A stretch of DNA of 64,000 nucleotides. Origin: Tetrahymena elliotti 4EA. Lineage: Eukaryota > Ciliophora > Oligohymenophorea > Hymenostomatida > Tetrahymenidae. Location: contig JH720296.1 of assembly GCA_000231825.2 (NCBI GenBank), forward strand, positions 372,001-436,000. The letters are read 5' to 3'. Under the pieces are notes generated by a model, which saw only the letters and a list, made by a program, of their open reading frames with translations, searched no databases and had not been told where the DNA came from. Positions within the stretch are counted from its first letter, which is position 1. Each line of letters opens with the position of its first letter. A program made the translations under genes and the position numbers. This document shows positions 25,798 through 39,686 of the stretch, piece after piece.

Positions 25798-26401
25798 TTT
25801 AATAAAATTTCAATGTTCAGTATAAATTGAAAACGTTTTAATTATTATTTAAAACCTCTAATATATTTTCAAATAATAAAAAATTTAATTTATTATTAAT
25901 TCATACGAAATAACTTATTGAATAATCAATTTATTGTGATTTCAGTTTTACTTCATATATTTTGTCTCAATATTTTTTGTTTGCAAATTAAATCAGAGTT
26001 TGCTCAAAAGAAAAAAAACTACTTTTTTTAAAATTTCAAAAATTTACTTTTGCTTAAACACATGCTTCATTTTTATTAAAATATCTATGAAAATATTTTT
26101 TAAAATCTTTTTATATAAGTAGACCTTAGATGATCAAATTTATTTTACAGTTAGCTAATTATAAAAAATAAAAATAATAAAGATTAAATAAAAATAAATG
26201 CAATATTTCACATAACTACAGAAATATCTGCAAAGTTTTTATAGATAAAATAAAATTTTAGTCAACAAAAGTAATTAATTTTTTAATAATTTATAGATTG
26301 GGATAAGAAATTTGTTTAAAAAACTCTATTAAATTTAAGAATCAATAAATAATAATTACTTGCAAAAAATAAAACACCTACTTAAGCTACTTAAGGATAG
26401 A
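25798..26401. other. Intergenic spacer
   Basis: AT-rich promoter/3'-flank DNA between two plus-strand genes. No feature was seen. Confidence 0.6.
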
Positions 26402-27274
26402 ATGAGAATTATTAGTTTGATATTAGTTTAATTAATTATATTAAATGTCTGCTATTCTGCAGACCCATACACATATGATAACTAGGGAAATGATTGGACA
26501 GGTGTTTGTGCTAATGGAAAAAGGTAATCTCCTATCAACATTGAGACATATCTTTTAAATGATACTCCTGAATGTTTGGATGTAGATTTCAATTTTATGG
26601 GAAAATTTAATGCCAAAACTAAACAAATGGGGCATACATTACAGACTTTAATACCAACAACTTCAGCTAATCCTATACCTTTCTTTGAAATATAATTAAA
26701 TGATGAGTATGGAGTAAAAGGTACTTACAGGGCTATTTAATTCCACTTTCATTCTGCTTCAGAACATACTATTGATGGAGAACATTATGATTTGGAATTG
26801 CATATAGTTACTAAAAATATAGTTAAAGCTCCACTTAAATTAGCAGTTTTTGGTATCTTTTTATAAGAAACAGAAAACGAAGCTGAAGAAACTCCACTTT
26901 TTAAAAAATACTAATATGCAGGTGAAACATTAAATGAATTATCTCCAGAATTTGAGCTTGATTTTAGTTCTATGTTAAACTTAGTTTTTAGCCACTAAAA
27001 TAAACTATATATATATGAAGGTTCTCTTACAACACCAACATGTGACGAGGTAGTTAATTGGCATGTAATGAAGAAACCTGTAAAAATATCAAAGGAGCAC
27101 CTTGAAAAATTTAAAGAGTTATGGTATAATCCATAAGGAGAAATAAAGAATGGTAATTATAGAACAACTGTTCCTTTAAATAATAGAAAAGTCTAATATG
27201 TAAAGTTTTGTGGTTCACCAATAATTGCCTATTCTTACATAGCAATTATCTTACTTTTAAAATTATTTTTTTGA
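26402..27274 (+). CDS. Alpha-carbonic anhydrase, secreted, probably GPI-anchored
   Basis: Intronless, 290 residues, TGA at 27272-27274. A signal peptide covers residues 1-~20 (ISLILVQLIILNVCYSA). The alpha-CA core follows: NDWTGVC and QSPINIE near the start, zinc-binding His115 and His117 in IQFHFHSASEHTIDG, the gate Glu121, and the third zinc ligand His134 in LELHIVT. The active-site Thr segment GSLTTPTC is present. The two Cys of the usual disulphide (GVCANGK and TPTC) are both there. The 17-residue spacing between the second and third His matches bacterial, plant and CA IV-like forms. The protein ends in a hydrophobic stretch (SYIAIILLLKLFF) with no charged cytoplasmic tail, which suggests a GPI signal. 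Expected reaction: CO2 hydration to bicarbonate at the cell surface. Confidence 0.93.
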
Positions 27275-27681
27275 AATCTGTAAGATAAATCATATTTCTA
27301 GGAAATATGGTGATTTATTTTTTTATCAAAATATTTGTTAAAAATTAAAATGGAAATATTCTACTTTTTATTTTAATAAGACATTTGTATGTAAAATTGA
27401 AAGGAAAATTTGCACAAAAAAGAAAAAATAAACTAAGATTACTTTAAGTTATTAACAAAAAATGATTAATATTTTTATTATTTTAAAGATTTCGATAAAG
27501 TATATCAGTAAAAAATATTATTTAAAATTAATTTTAATCCATTTGATTATTACAGTAAAATTTGCTAATAATTTTTTTTAATTAAAATTAAATGTTAAAT
27601 TATTAATAAAATGTTTGTACAATATTTAATATATGAACAGTCTTTAAGAAGATATTTATTAATTATAATTTTATTAATTTT
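27275..27681. other. Convergent intergenic spacer
   Basis: AT-rich DNA between the carbonic anhydrase stop and the 3' end of the next minus-strand gene. The plus-strand ORF starting at 27611 is an antisense shadow of that gene's end. Confidence 0.55.
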
Positions 27682-30600
27682 TCATTATTCTAATTCAGGA
27701 TTAATTTATTTTATACTGTTAAATTGTGATCTAATAAGATTATTTTTATCAAAAATAAATTTAGAAGAAACAGGATTTGAGTACATTTCAATATCTAGAT
27801 TAACCCTTTCAACATCTTAGTTTTAAGAAAAGCATCCAGAGCTATAAATATCTATATCTTATTCTTAATTTCCTCTAACTGTATTAACATTATCTAAAAT
27901 TTTTCTGTCAGATTGCTGCTAAGAGTATATGAGAGGGGTTGATTATTATTAAGGACTAGAGATTAAATTGGAGTGGATTTTATCTTTTATTTAAATAGAT
28001 ACAGGTACTTAGTTTAAAATATTATGCTCTGTGTCTTATTTAGCCATAATCTTATCTATTTTAATAGAATAAACAATTAATATATTTTTTTATTGGTAAA
28101 AATAAAAAATATTTTACTTGATGCAAAATGAACTACAAGCTACTCTTAAAAATATTTCTAGACTAAATATTATCTGTTATTTCTTATGAGCTTCCATCTT
28201 TTTAGTGCTTTAAAATCACTATTTCTAATTAAACTAGAATTTCTTAAGCATGGAACGAACTTGTTAAAGTTCTATTGAATAAAAATCAAAAATTAAACAA
28301 TTGAAGAATCCATCTTCAATTATGCTATTTTTAAGATCATAAAGCTAAAGTATATTATATTTGTAATTACAGTCAATATTTGGATTGCATTGTTATAATC
28401 TAATTTTTTAAAAATGAAGTTGATTAATAAAAATTTAGATGAAATTAATTTACTTGAATTAGAGCCTAATGTGGAAGAAATCATATTAAATAGAACTATT
28501 AAGATTAAGGCTACATGTGACATAACATCAAATTTAAAGACTTGAATATTTTAGTAAGGTTAAATCTTAATCGAGACTAGTAGGTAAAAGAAGATTAGAA
28601 AAGTAACACAATTTAACTTGAATTATTAATCAGAATTAACTAATGTTTAGAATACTACAATAATTATTCTAATAAAACAACGGAAAAATTCAAAGTAGTA
28701 GTATTTATCTTTGTATTCTAAATATAGATATCCAAACATTTACTTTGTTACGATGAAATGTAATTTATTTCTTTTTCTCCTTAAAAAAAACAAGAAAATA
28801 ATAGGAATGAAGCACCATACCAAAAATGAAGGAATTGTATAAAAATATAAGAAACTATGATAGGAAGGATCCTTGTAACACTCAAAATTTGCATCTGCAA
28901 TAAGATATCTTTCATTTCCTAATTTTTAGCAGCCTATAGAACTAAGGAGGAACATAATACTATCAGGCTAAAAGAACATAACTAAGAAAATAAAAGCAGT
29001 ATAAAAGAATTATCTTTAGATTTTTTAGCATTAAGTTAATTTAAAAATAGTATACACAAGCATTACTACTAAACAATAGGCGAAAGGGAGCAATGAAGAT
29101 TGGAGCACTCTAAGTTGCATAATATTTCTATAATCTAGCTACTAAAGAAAACAGTTAGAAGAAAGAATAAATGATGTGTTTGGACTACCAGTAAATTTAG
29201 GGATTACTGTAATAAAATCAGGAAGTTATAAACTTATTGAATTTAGTACAGCTAAAAGTTGAAGATAATGAATAAGTAATTTGATATATTAGCTGCTTTA
29301 ATCTCTTAAAGAGCTCTTTGAGATGCTTGCTACCTTCAAAATTCTGATGTAATATGCAAGGGAATGTATATTGTTATTGTTTATCACATTATTAACACCA
29401 AATAGCAAGTAAATAGAAGTAAAGATAAATATTAGACAGTTATAAAGTATTTATTTATCCTATTCTTCACACTAATAGCAGAAACCATTGATACCTTTTT
29501 ACGAATAAGATTTTCCCCATTATTCTCCATATAAATCGCAACTTTAGCAAAGTGAACCAGTGTAACCTAATTATTTTAATCAAAGATAATTAATAATTAT
29601 TAAAAAATTAATTTCTTTTCACTTTTAATCAAAAAATTTTATGAATAAATTAACTTAATTTTTCATGAAATTTTTTGTAAAAATTAATAAATTCTAATCT
29701 GAAGGAATTTAAATGTAAAATCAGGTTATAATTAATTTTTATTTACCATCTTTACAGGGTTTTTGAGTGGACTAAAATACGCAACTTTATAAATCTTCTC
29801 TGCATGTAAATATTTCATCGCTATCTATATTCTATCTCCAAAATCCATCCTTCAAAAGTATTGTAGAATTTTAGCATAAGTAAGCAGAATCAGGGCACTT
29901 TTTACATTGCTAATCACTATTTGTCAATGTGTAAGAATTCAATGGACATGGGAGGCATTCTGTTATGTTGCTTTCTTTATTTATTTCTTTTAAAATCTCT
30001 CCCATTACACAATTTCTAAAATGTAATTATATTCCTATTATGCTTGTATAATTTGAAGTTAGAATCCCAAGGAGAGATGTGAAATTAATTAAATTGCGTT
30101 TTTTCAAGTTTTTTTATGATGATTAAGTAATTTAAATTTAATTTTGTTAATCTTTAAAATACTAAAGTATCCTAGAAGTCTCTCTAATAGGCTTTTCAAC
30201 AAAATTTTGTAACATAACCATGGGTAAAACAGCACCAGGAGTACCTTAGACAGTAAGATTGCCAGATAAACAAAAACCCTGTTTATCTTGACAATAATCT
30301 GTGACAAAATTATCACCTATAAAAGTAATGATAAAAGATCTTAATACACCTCCAATTTAATTAATTTCAAGCTTGATAGTGGGTGGGTAATTCACTGTAG
30401 GATCAATAATCAATATTTTTCCAGATTAATCAAAGACTTATACAAATATATCTATATTTTACCCACTTCTTATATTAGTGAAATAAAACGCATTTTAAAT
30501 ATTCACTTATCCTAATTCATAAACATATTATTATAATTTTAGGAATTCACTTTATTCTACTTCTTTAGCCTCTTCTCCATTTATAAAAATTTTAAAAGTG

Positions 30601-33395
30601 TGCAATTTTGATGCGATATCATCTCCAAATAAATTAGCCTTATTATTTAATATTATTGTTTGTGGATCCGATTAAAGATATGACAAAAAACCGTTTTCTA
30701 TTCTAACTCCTCCTCCAATATAGGCTGTATTATTTTGAATTACAGTTTGATTTAAAAGTAATACTGCTCTTGAAATAAGAATTCCTCCCCCGGCAGCTTT
30801 GGCTGTATTATTAACTAATTAGCAACCTATCAATTAAGCAAACTGAGTTTAGTTGAAATAGATTCCACCACCTCCATAAGCTGTATTATTTATGAAATAT
30901 GAATCTTATATCTAAACATAGTTTTATGTAAAGTAAATTGTCCCATTTGCTGCTTATTGTGAGTTATTTAAGGCCTAAAATTTAGAAATTAAAGCCACAT
31001 TAGAATTAACAAAGATTTATTAACCAAATATTCCAATATTATCTTGCATCTTTACATTAGTTGCAATAACCTTAACTGATGGATTAAAAATTTATTAATT
31101 TTAAGAATCCACATATTAAGGGATGATTTAGAATGACTGGACATTCATGTTACTTCTGATGAGTAAATTGCTTAAGTAAATCAAATCCGCTCCTGAAAGC
31201 AAAAATAATTTACCAAATTATTGTTTATTAGCAAAGAAATTTCCTGCTGTCATGACATTATGGATATTAATTTATTCGCATCCAGATATAGAAATCATAG
31301 GCTAAATATTTTAGCTTGAGAGCGTGATATTAGTGTTATTAAATGTAACTGAGGTTGATTAAATAATTTTAAACAGAGAACTCTATGAATCTGATAATGT
31401 TACATTGTGTATGCTAATACTTCCAAAAAAAATTTGATTACAGTTAATAAATGTTATCAAAGTGCTGTTAATTATTGTAAAGTTGTGGAAAAAGGCTTGT
31501 TTAATAATAACAGAATCTTTATTTCTAATTATTAATGATGAGTTTTATACAGTACTATTAAAAATAATTGTATCTAAAATAAATTCACTAACATATGAAT
31601 CATTTATAGGAACTGACCCTGTTTTCGATTGGAGCTCTAAATTTATCCCCATCAGTTTTAGTGATTTGAATTTAAAATCAATTAGACTCTGAGAATTTAT
31701 AGTTACTGGTATTTATTATTAAGTCCCCACAATTTATAATTACCTAATATTTGCAAATTAATCAAATGCAGAATTGTAATTAATGTTATTAACAACTTGG
31801 TATATTAATTTTTAATGACTTGATATTTAACCACTCAGGGAATTATAAATCTAATTTATTCTTGATGTTTGGAGATTGGGTGATTATTCAAATTAGCTCT
31901 AAATTAAAAACATACAACCTTAATTTATTGATGTTTATTAATTTACAGTACTAGATTGCAAGCCTACAAAACTTTTTATTTGCTATGTTCCATAAATAAT
32001 TAACGTAGTTAAAGGTTGCGCATACACCAGTCCTGCTACTGAAAAGTTGTTTGTGAATAAATTGGAAACTACTGCTGCTTAACTTTATGAATTGTATGTT
32101 ATCAAATTTAAATTGTTTGTATTTTAAGAATTTCTACATACTAACATAAAATTTTATTGTTAATCAGAAACCTAAATCTAACCCATTGAAGAGCAACTCA
32201 CTATATTTGAATTGTTTGGATTACTAATTGTTGCTGATGGAATTGGTGTCAGACTTTACGCTCCTTCAGATTGTGTATAAGAGTAGAAAATGATAGAATT
32301 TACTGATATTGAAATGCATTTTTAAGCACTTTCATCTAAAACTAAAGAGAGTACATTGCCTTAATCCTATATTTATTGGTTGTAACAAGAAGCGAAACTG
32401 GAAATATAAATCAAACTATTGGCAAAATAAATAATTTCCTTGGTTAGCTATAAAATTTAAATTTTAGGGGCAGTAGTTGTAAAAGGATTTAAAACACAAA
32501 TAGTTTTGTCAATTAGTTAGCCATTTGCTAGTTGAAGATTTAAAGACTAAAAGTACTGAGTAAGGTTAACAGCAAGAAAAATAATTAATGATTCGTTGAT
32601 AAAAAATAGCTTAGCCACATTTGCTAATTTACCTGAATAGCTCCAAGTACTTAGTGTTGATTAGACAAATCCGCTTACTAAAATATTTATATAATTCAAT
32701 TGCTTTAATTGTGTTTATTTTGCTATTAAGTTAATATTAAATCCACTTGTATTACTTAGACTTATTATAGCATCTAAAATCTAATTAGTTTCAGCTACGA
32801 CATTTTGTAGAATAACAATTTGTTAACTGTTAGTTTACAAATTGTAAATTAATAACTATGAAGATTAAAACCATACTATTATGCATGTACCCATAGATGA
32901 ATTGCCATTAACTTTATATCCTGTTATCTTATCATCTGTTATGTTGGAATTCAGCTTAATTATTGGCATATTTGTATCTAATGAAATAATCTGTAAGAAG
33001 TATAAGGTTTAGATTTAACTTACTGGAATTGCTTAGCCTTACATATACACAGCTCCAGGAGTTACTGCTATAATTGTTTCTGTAGAAGCCACACTATACT
33101 ACTGAGGGCATAAACTTTTTATAGTGCATTAATTTAATTGATTTTGTGAATTATAAATGTCAATTTAAGTAGAAGGACACTAATTTAAGCATTATGATTG
33201 GTTTACGCTACTTATTTGATAAAATTAACATGAGGAATTAAGTTAACATATGTTAGATTAATTGATTGTATAATCTTAATAGCACATAAGACAGCTCGAA
33301 GTAATTTTGGAGCAAAATAAACAATTTGTATCACTGGAGCAATCTGCTATGAGAAGATCTATTAGACATGTAAGTAAGAATATTTTGAGGATCAT
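27682..33395 (-). CDS. Large surface protein, paralogue A: PMP-like repeats, Cys-rich neck, multi-TM C-terminus
   Basis: ATG at 33395 gives a signal peptide (LKIFLLTCLIDLLIADC) followed by a Cys-rich segment. The long middle part (about 33-30.4 kb) is rich in Asn/Ser/Thr and ends in beta-helix-like repeats carrying the Gly-Gly and Asn-Asn pattern of polymorphic-membrane-protein repeats (NNTAYGGGGIYFNQTQ, AKAAGGGILIS, AYIGGGVRIENG). Then come Cys pairs (CLPCPLNSY, CKKCPDSAYLC, GYTGSLCQSC), at least five hydrophobic helices (YNCLIFIFTSIYLLFGV, FLVWCFIPIIFLFFL) and a cytoplasmic tail. A further intron near 28080-28142 precedes the last exon, which ends with TGA at 27682. It is aligned over its full length with the gene immediately upstream. 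A cell-surface adhesion or sensing role is inference. Plus-strand ORFs at 27.6 and 31.5 kb are shadows. Confidence 0.82.
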
Positions 33396-33935
33396 ATTGA
33401 ATTTGTGTAAATTTCTAATTAATGTTAATGCCTTAACCTAATTAAACTTATTAGAAAAATTATCTCTATATTTAATGATTTTTTTTTTTCTTAATTTATT
33501 TTATTGTAAATTTGATGAATTTAAATTAAAATCTAAGGGTGTGTAACATCGATATAAATTTAGGAAATAAGAATATCTTTAAGGCTTTCTTTTTTATCTT
33601 ACATTTAATTTAAGATCACTAATTTTCTAAAAATTTTATAGAATATAAGGTGAAAGCATTTTCTTCCATACTTACTGAAAGAAAAACTGAGAATTGATAT
33701 TACAAAAAGCGATTTTTTTTAACAGGCTCAAATAATATATTTATTATCATTGAATATGTTATGAAATTTAACAAAATAAAGAAAATAATTGTAACAAATT
33801 AATTTAGCCATTAGAATACAATCTTAAGATAAAAAAATGCATCTATGTTTTTTACAAACACAAATATTTAATTTTTGTAAGAACATATCTTTAAATTTTT
33901 CATTCAAAATAATTTAATTGAGAAAATATTTTCAC
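33396..33935. other. Spacer between tandem paralogues
   Basis: AT-rich, 540 nt. It lies upstream of paralogue A and downstream of paralogue B. No coding signal. Confidence 0.6.
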
Positions 33936-36900
33936 TCACTGGTTCGTAGGAGCTTTTAGATTTATTTAGTTTAAAGAGCCCATGAGAACATTTTTTTAAG
34001 AAATAAATTTTGAGAAGACTGGTTATGAATAATTTTCAAATTCTCCATTATGTGTTTACTAATTAATATTAACTTCTGAACAAATGACCGAAAATATTTC
34101 AGAGCTATTTTTGTCAAAAGTTCTTTAATTGATACTGGTTCTACGATCTTGTTGTAAATTTACTACTTGAATATAGTTTTCAATTGATTAAATTTCTCTT
34201 GGCGTTTCTATCAAATTCTATAAATTTTTATCAGTGTATATATCTTTTTTGTTTAGATGCTAGTTTTCTTAGCAAATATTTACTGCCGTTGTCGTTATCT
34301 AATCTTAATTTTTTGCTTATTGTAATTCATTCTAATTAATGGTTTTTGAATCTAAATTTTATGAAAGAATAAATTTGATTTTTAAATAAGTGATAAATTA
34401 TTTACTTGGAATTCTTTTGATATTTTCCGAATTAAATTTTGTTTACAATATCAAAGAAATATTTTTCTAAATCAATTTCCATCTTAGCAAAGCTTTCATT
34501 TTTTGTTCATAGGAGATTATTTTCATTTTTTTCAAGATAAACAATATGTGTCCGCCTTTGTTCTACATAGTAAATAATTTTTTTTAGAGCATAGATCTCA
34601 GTTTCAAATAAGCAATTAGCAGCACCATTAAAGAAACGTAAAATATATTCAGAGCTTTTACAATCACCCCAATAGAGTAAGAAGCATCTATTAAATTAAA
34701 AATTTTTGAAAAAAAATAAAGAAATTTTTTTAATTACCATCATCTTGCTCAAAATTAAGGTGAAGTATGGTAAATATTACACTGATAAGCAGAAAACAAT
34801 GAGTAATAGTATCTACGTGAAATAAGAATAAATTCAAGAAAGGCTTTATTTTATGAGATATTATTATGTAGAGACAGAGAATAATAGCTATGAAATTTAA
34901 TTTGAGAGAATTAGTTGAGTTGGAGAGTATATAAATAGAAACAATTATAATTTTGAAACAGCTTCTTATAAATTCAAAGTAATAGCATTTAGGTTTATAT
35001 TCTAAGTACAAATATCCAAATAGCTTTTTTGTTGAAATCATGTCTAATTTATCTTTTCTTTTTTCGAGAAATAGGAGAATAAACATAGGACCTATTACCC
35101 AAATAAGTAATGCTGGTAATGTAAAAAAAGATAAAAATACTTTATATTCATAAGTTGAATAGCATTCATAGTTCGCATCTGCAATTAAATATAAGCCATT
35201 TCCTATTCTCTTACAGCCTACTGCTGAAAGAAGATACATCACAGAATCAGGCTGGAAGAAAATTATCAAAAATATTATTGTCGTATAAATAAACTGCCTT
35301 TCAAATTTTTTAATTAACCTAAAATAGCACAAAATAAAATAGATCATTATCACGCTGAAACAATAAACTAACGGAAGAAAAGCTGATTAAAATACTCTCA
35401 CCCTCATTATATCTGTGAATCCCAATTACGAAGCAAAGCAGTTTCCTGACAAAATTAAAGAGGAGGTAGGATTACCTGTAAAACTAGGAACAAAGTTGAT
35501 GACGCTTGGTATTTGAATTGAAACAGAGTTAATTACTGCCACTATTTGCAAAAAATGGGTCATAAGCTTGATATATTGGCTGCTTAAGTCTTTCCTAGAA
35601 CTTCTAGATATGGGAGCTATTCCAATCATTCTTAAATAATAGGCAGTAGAATGGTGAATATTATTCTCAGTTGCCATAAATACACCATACAACAAATAGA
35701 AAGTTGTGAAACAAAATAATATAGCTAAGTAAGAGATTTGGCTATCATACCCATCACATTCAATACATCCATCTTTCATATTTGATATCGAATACTTTTT
35801 CCCCCAGTGATCTCCATGAATATCACACGCTTAGCACAGAGGTCCTATAGATCCTTTTTTTTGAAAAAATAAAAGAAATTAATAATTAATTGAATTATTA
35901 TAAAAATCTACCTTCTTTGCACTGCTTTTCGATATTTCTCTAAGTAAACTCTAAACATGTGTTAATTGATTAATCGCAAGGGTATATTTCATCTGATGTC
36001 TTATTCAATCTCCAGTACCCGTCTTTAAGTAGTATAGTTGAATTTTAGCAGACTTCTGCAGAGTCTGGGCATTTATGGCAATCAGTTTAGTTATTTAAAA
36101 GAGTATATGAATTTAAAGGGCAAGGAAGACACTCAACAATACCTAAGTCCTTGTTTATGACTTTAAGTATTTCTCCTATTTAGCATGGCCTAAATTCAAT
36201 CACTAGCCCTGTTGGTAGAACATCTTAAGAATTTAAAATAGCAGATATACTCTCTACGTCTGAAAGAAGCCTTTTTCTAGATTTTTTCTGTTCGAGTTAT
36301 AACCAATTACCAACAATTGAAGATATTCTTTATTTATTTTCAGCTATTGAAATATCAAAATTGCTTAATTAGGCAGCTTTGATCAAATTTTTATCCTCTT
36401 CTTTTGCTTTACTTGATCTATCTTCATCAGCATAAATTATTTCAGAAAATAATTAACAGTTAGTTGAAATTATTTAAGATTACAATTATCTCATTTTAGA
36501 CAAAGAACCTGGGTTGTATGTAAACTCTATAAAATTTTCTACTAAAAATATTGGGCTCTGTGATGCAGGACTTCCAAAAATTGTTAAAAGATCAGAACGT
36601 ATTCCTCCTTCTGAAGGATAAATTTTGGAAACTTATATCTCACCAATTATAGATACAACATAAGATGTCAATACTCCACTAATAGCCCTCAGTTCATGCT
36701 AGATTTTACTAGGAAATGTATTTATCTTATGAGGATCATAAACAAACAAGGTACCATCAACATCATATAATTTTATTAATATGTATATCTGCTAGCCGCT
36801 TCTTATATTTGATGCCAAAAAAGCTTTCATTATGCGAAAATATTCTTCATATTTGGCAATTTATATGTTTAGATAAGCCACCACTTCTTGGTTGAGTTCT

Positions 36901-39686
36901 AACATTAGTTCATTATTTATATAGATTTCTCTTTTCGCTAATCTAGAAACTATGTTTTATCCATAAAGTTAAGCTTTGTTGTTATTTATTGTTGATTTAT
37001 CATCATATTAAACATAAAATATTTTTCCTTGTTCTATTCTTATACCTCCACCAATCATAGCATCGTTATATTAAATAACAGTATTATTAATGACTGCTTG
37101 AGAGCTTAAAAAAAGCACAGCTCCTCCAGTTGCAATGGCATTATTATATTAAAAGATACAATCAAGTATCTAAGTAAATTTTGTTATGTTGAAAAATGTA
37201 GCTCCTCCAGAAAATGCCTAATTATAAGTAAAATTTGATTTTTGTATGAAAGAATCAGCATTTTCTACATATAAATTTCCATTTGAGTTGATGCCGGTGT
37301 TATTTTAAAAATTTAATGAATCAGCAAAAAAGTACATTGATTGAATAGATATTTAAGAATTGTAAACTGCTGTATTAAATTTTGAAGTTATATTGTAGAA
37401 TATAGCTACACTTTTTTCATTAATAACTTTATCACTTTCTTAGTTATAGTAAGATTAGAGAGCATTTATTGTTGTTATGTTGAAATTTTGAATAGAAGAT
37501 AAATTGAAAACCTCTAACCTGTCAGATCCTTAAATATTAATGATATTGGCTGAGCTATCCAAACCTTACAAGTTTTAATTATTTTAAATGTAAGAGCCTT
37601 AGATCTAAAGGTATTTAACTTTTAAGATTTAAAAGAGAGTTGATTGAGTTACATTGCAGTTTAAGACTTATAAATTGTCAATGAAAATTTAATCAGATGA
37701 AATAATTTAAAAAAGCCCACTTAACTTATCTTAAAATGAGGTTTGTATGATCTTTATATTTTTAATGATTATTTTTGAACAATTTTACAATTTAAAAATA
37801 AAAGAATTTTGTATTTTGCAACTATCAATTACAACTTAGTCAAATACAATCAAATCCACATTTACAAAATTCATAGATATGCCATTTATTTGTTAAGTTA
37901 GAGATAGATTTTTAATATATAAAGAGTTTATTCTGTCATTATTTCCTAGAGTGATGTTTTCATCAAAAGTGATGTTATTTAACTTCAAAACTAGAGAAGG
38001 ATATTACATATTTTCTATCCATTATTAAATATTAGTTATTCTTTTAGAATCTAGTGACACTAATTAAATTTACTTCACTCCTTTAATATTACTCAAATAA
38101 TTCATGCTTAAAAGACTGTTAGAATAATTAACAATAAAATTGATTTCAGAGATCAAATTATTTTGTTTTATTGAATTCTCAATAATATTTATCTTTGTTG
38201 TCCATTACGTTTATGCATTCCAACCTCTATCAGAAATTTAATAAGTACACGTTTTTTATGAATAATTAATTAAAAAAGTTGATATATCTTAGGCAATTGT
38301 AAACGATGTTTCTGTTGATATCAGTATTGCTTAATTTTACACAGAAAAAAGGGAAAAATTTTCTGCCACAGTAAATTCTCCAAGATTTTAGAATTGAGCA
38401 TTGTTATTTATTTACAAGTAAATTAGTTTACTTTTGATTTTGTTAAAACAGATCATTGAAAACAAAGATTTTGTTAATGTGTAATCAATACAAAAAGAAA
38501 CATCTAATTAAGAATTATCAAAAGGGATTTTTTAATTTACTTTGCTGCTAATATCTTGTATTCCAAGACTTTAACTGAAAGGAAAACCATAAATTAATAA
38601 ATCACTGACAATAATTAAAAATCCGATTTTGTTATTAACAAAGACCTATCTAATGTTTTAAAAATTGGCTATTTGAAGAAAATCAGAGCAGGTGCTTTTC
38701 AAATTAGAGATTTTCAAAGTATTGCTGGAGTAAAATAATATTTCTTAAGTTTCAGAATTTAATAATGTAGTAAAAGTATTTTTATCATATTCGCAAATGT
38801 TTTAAGAGTTGAATTTATTTTAATCTAAAATTTCGATTGCAATTGTTGTTGTGGTCTATGAAGAACTTTCTTTGGTAAGTTCTATTAATACGTTCGAAGG
38901 TGAATATATAGATGCATTTAAAAAAGAAAAGATATTTAAATTTGAGGCACCTATTTAGATTTATTTGGTTTTTTATTATGACTTAATACTGTAGTTTTCT
39001 TTTATTAATTCCCCATTGTAAATGTAAATAAATTCAATCTAATTTTGATCCCAGTTGACAAAAAAATTTAAAATTTTATTACTACTCTAATAAAAGTCTA
39101 TCATCTAAGAACTGGGAGTGTCTCCTATTTTAGTATAGACAAGATATATTCTTTAAAAGGTAGTTGAAGCAATTATAGCACTTCTATCAAATTACTCATC
39201 ATAAAATAGCTATTCTGTTATTTCTCCTTAGCTTTAATAAGATATCCTAAACAGATTTAATCCACTTTCTACATCAATTATTTAAATTTCTTTCAAATTT
39301 GCTGCAAAAACAGCCTAAAACTATTCATCTAACTAATAGAAAAAACCTATTTTTTAGTCAATAAGTTTCTCTTAGATAGGGATTGAAACTGGGCAGAAAA
39401 CAATATCAACACAATTAATTTACTATATCTAAGTATCATAATAAATTTCCTTCTAACCTTAACATGAATCAGAGCACTAATTACTGGTTTCATAAACCTA
39501 ATTTAATTAGCAAGAAGAAATCTTATCACATTAGTTAAGCTCATATGAAGATATTTAGTAACCTTATTAGCACATAATACATTAATTAGTTTATTAAACA
39601 TAAAATAAGCAATTAGGTATTTATCCTAATACAAAGGAATGAAGAGCAATTAAAAGCAGATATAAATATGATAAAATTGTCATCAT
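33936..39686 (-). CDS. Large surface protein, paralogue B: PMP-like repeats, Cys-rich neck, multi-TM C-terminus
   Basis: ATG at 39686 (a second in-frame ATG follows at once) opens a signal peptide (ILSYLYLLLIALHSFVLG) and Cys-containing repeats (NCLFYVQQ, QCIMCQQGY). The middle ~1000 residues are Asn/Ser/Ile-rich. At 37.3-36.9 kb the PMP-like pattern appears (AIATGGAVLF, DAMIGGGIRIEQG). The neck has ECLPCPLNSYTL, CHKCPDSAEVC and CIECDGYDS. The TM block lies at 35.8-34.7 kb; standard-code ORFs at 35426-35779 and 34730-35353 are true parts of it. A short intron at 34729-34682 leads to the last exon and TGA at 33936. Shared landmarks with paralogue A include FFQPDSVMYLLS/FFQPDSIMFLLS, LIADANYEC/LIADANFEC and a tail motif PVFSKFI/PVSSKFI. 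The protein is ~1850 residues; its function is unknown. Confidence 0.82.
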
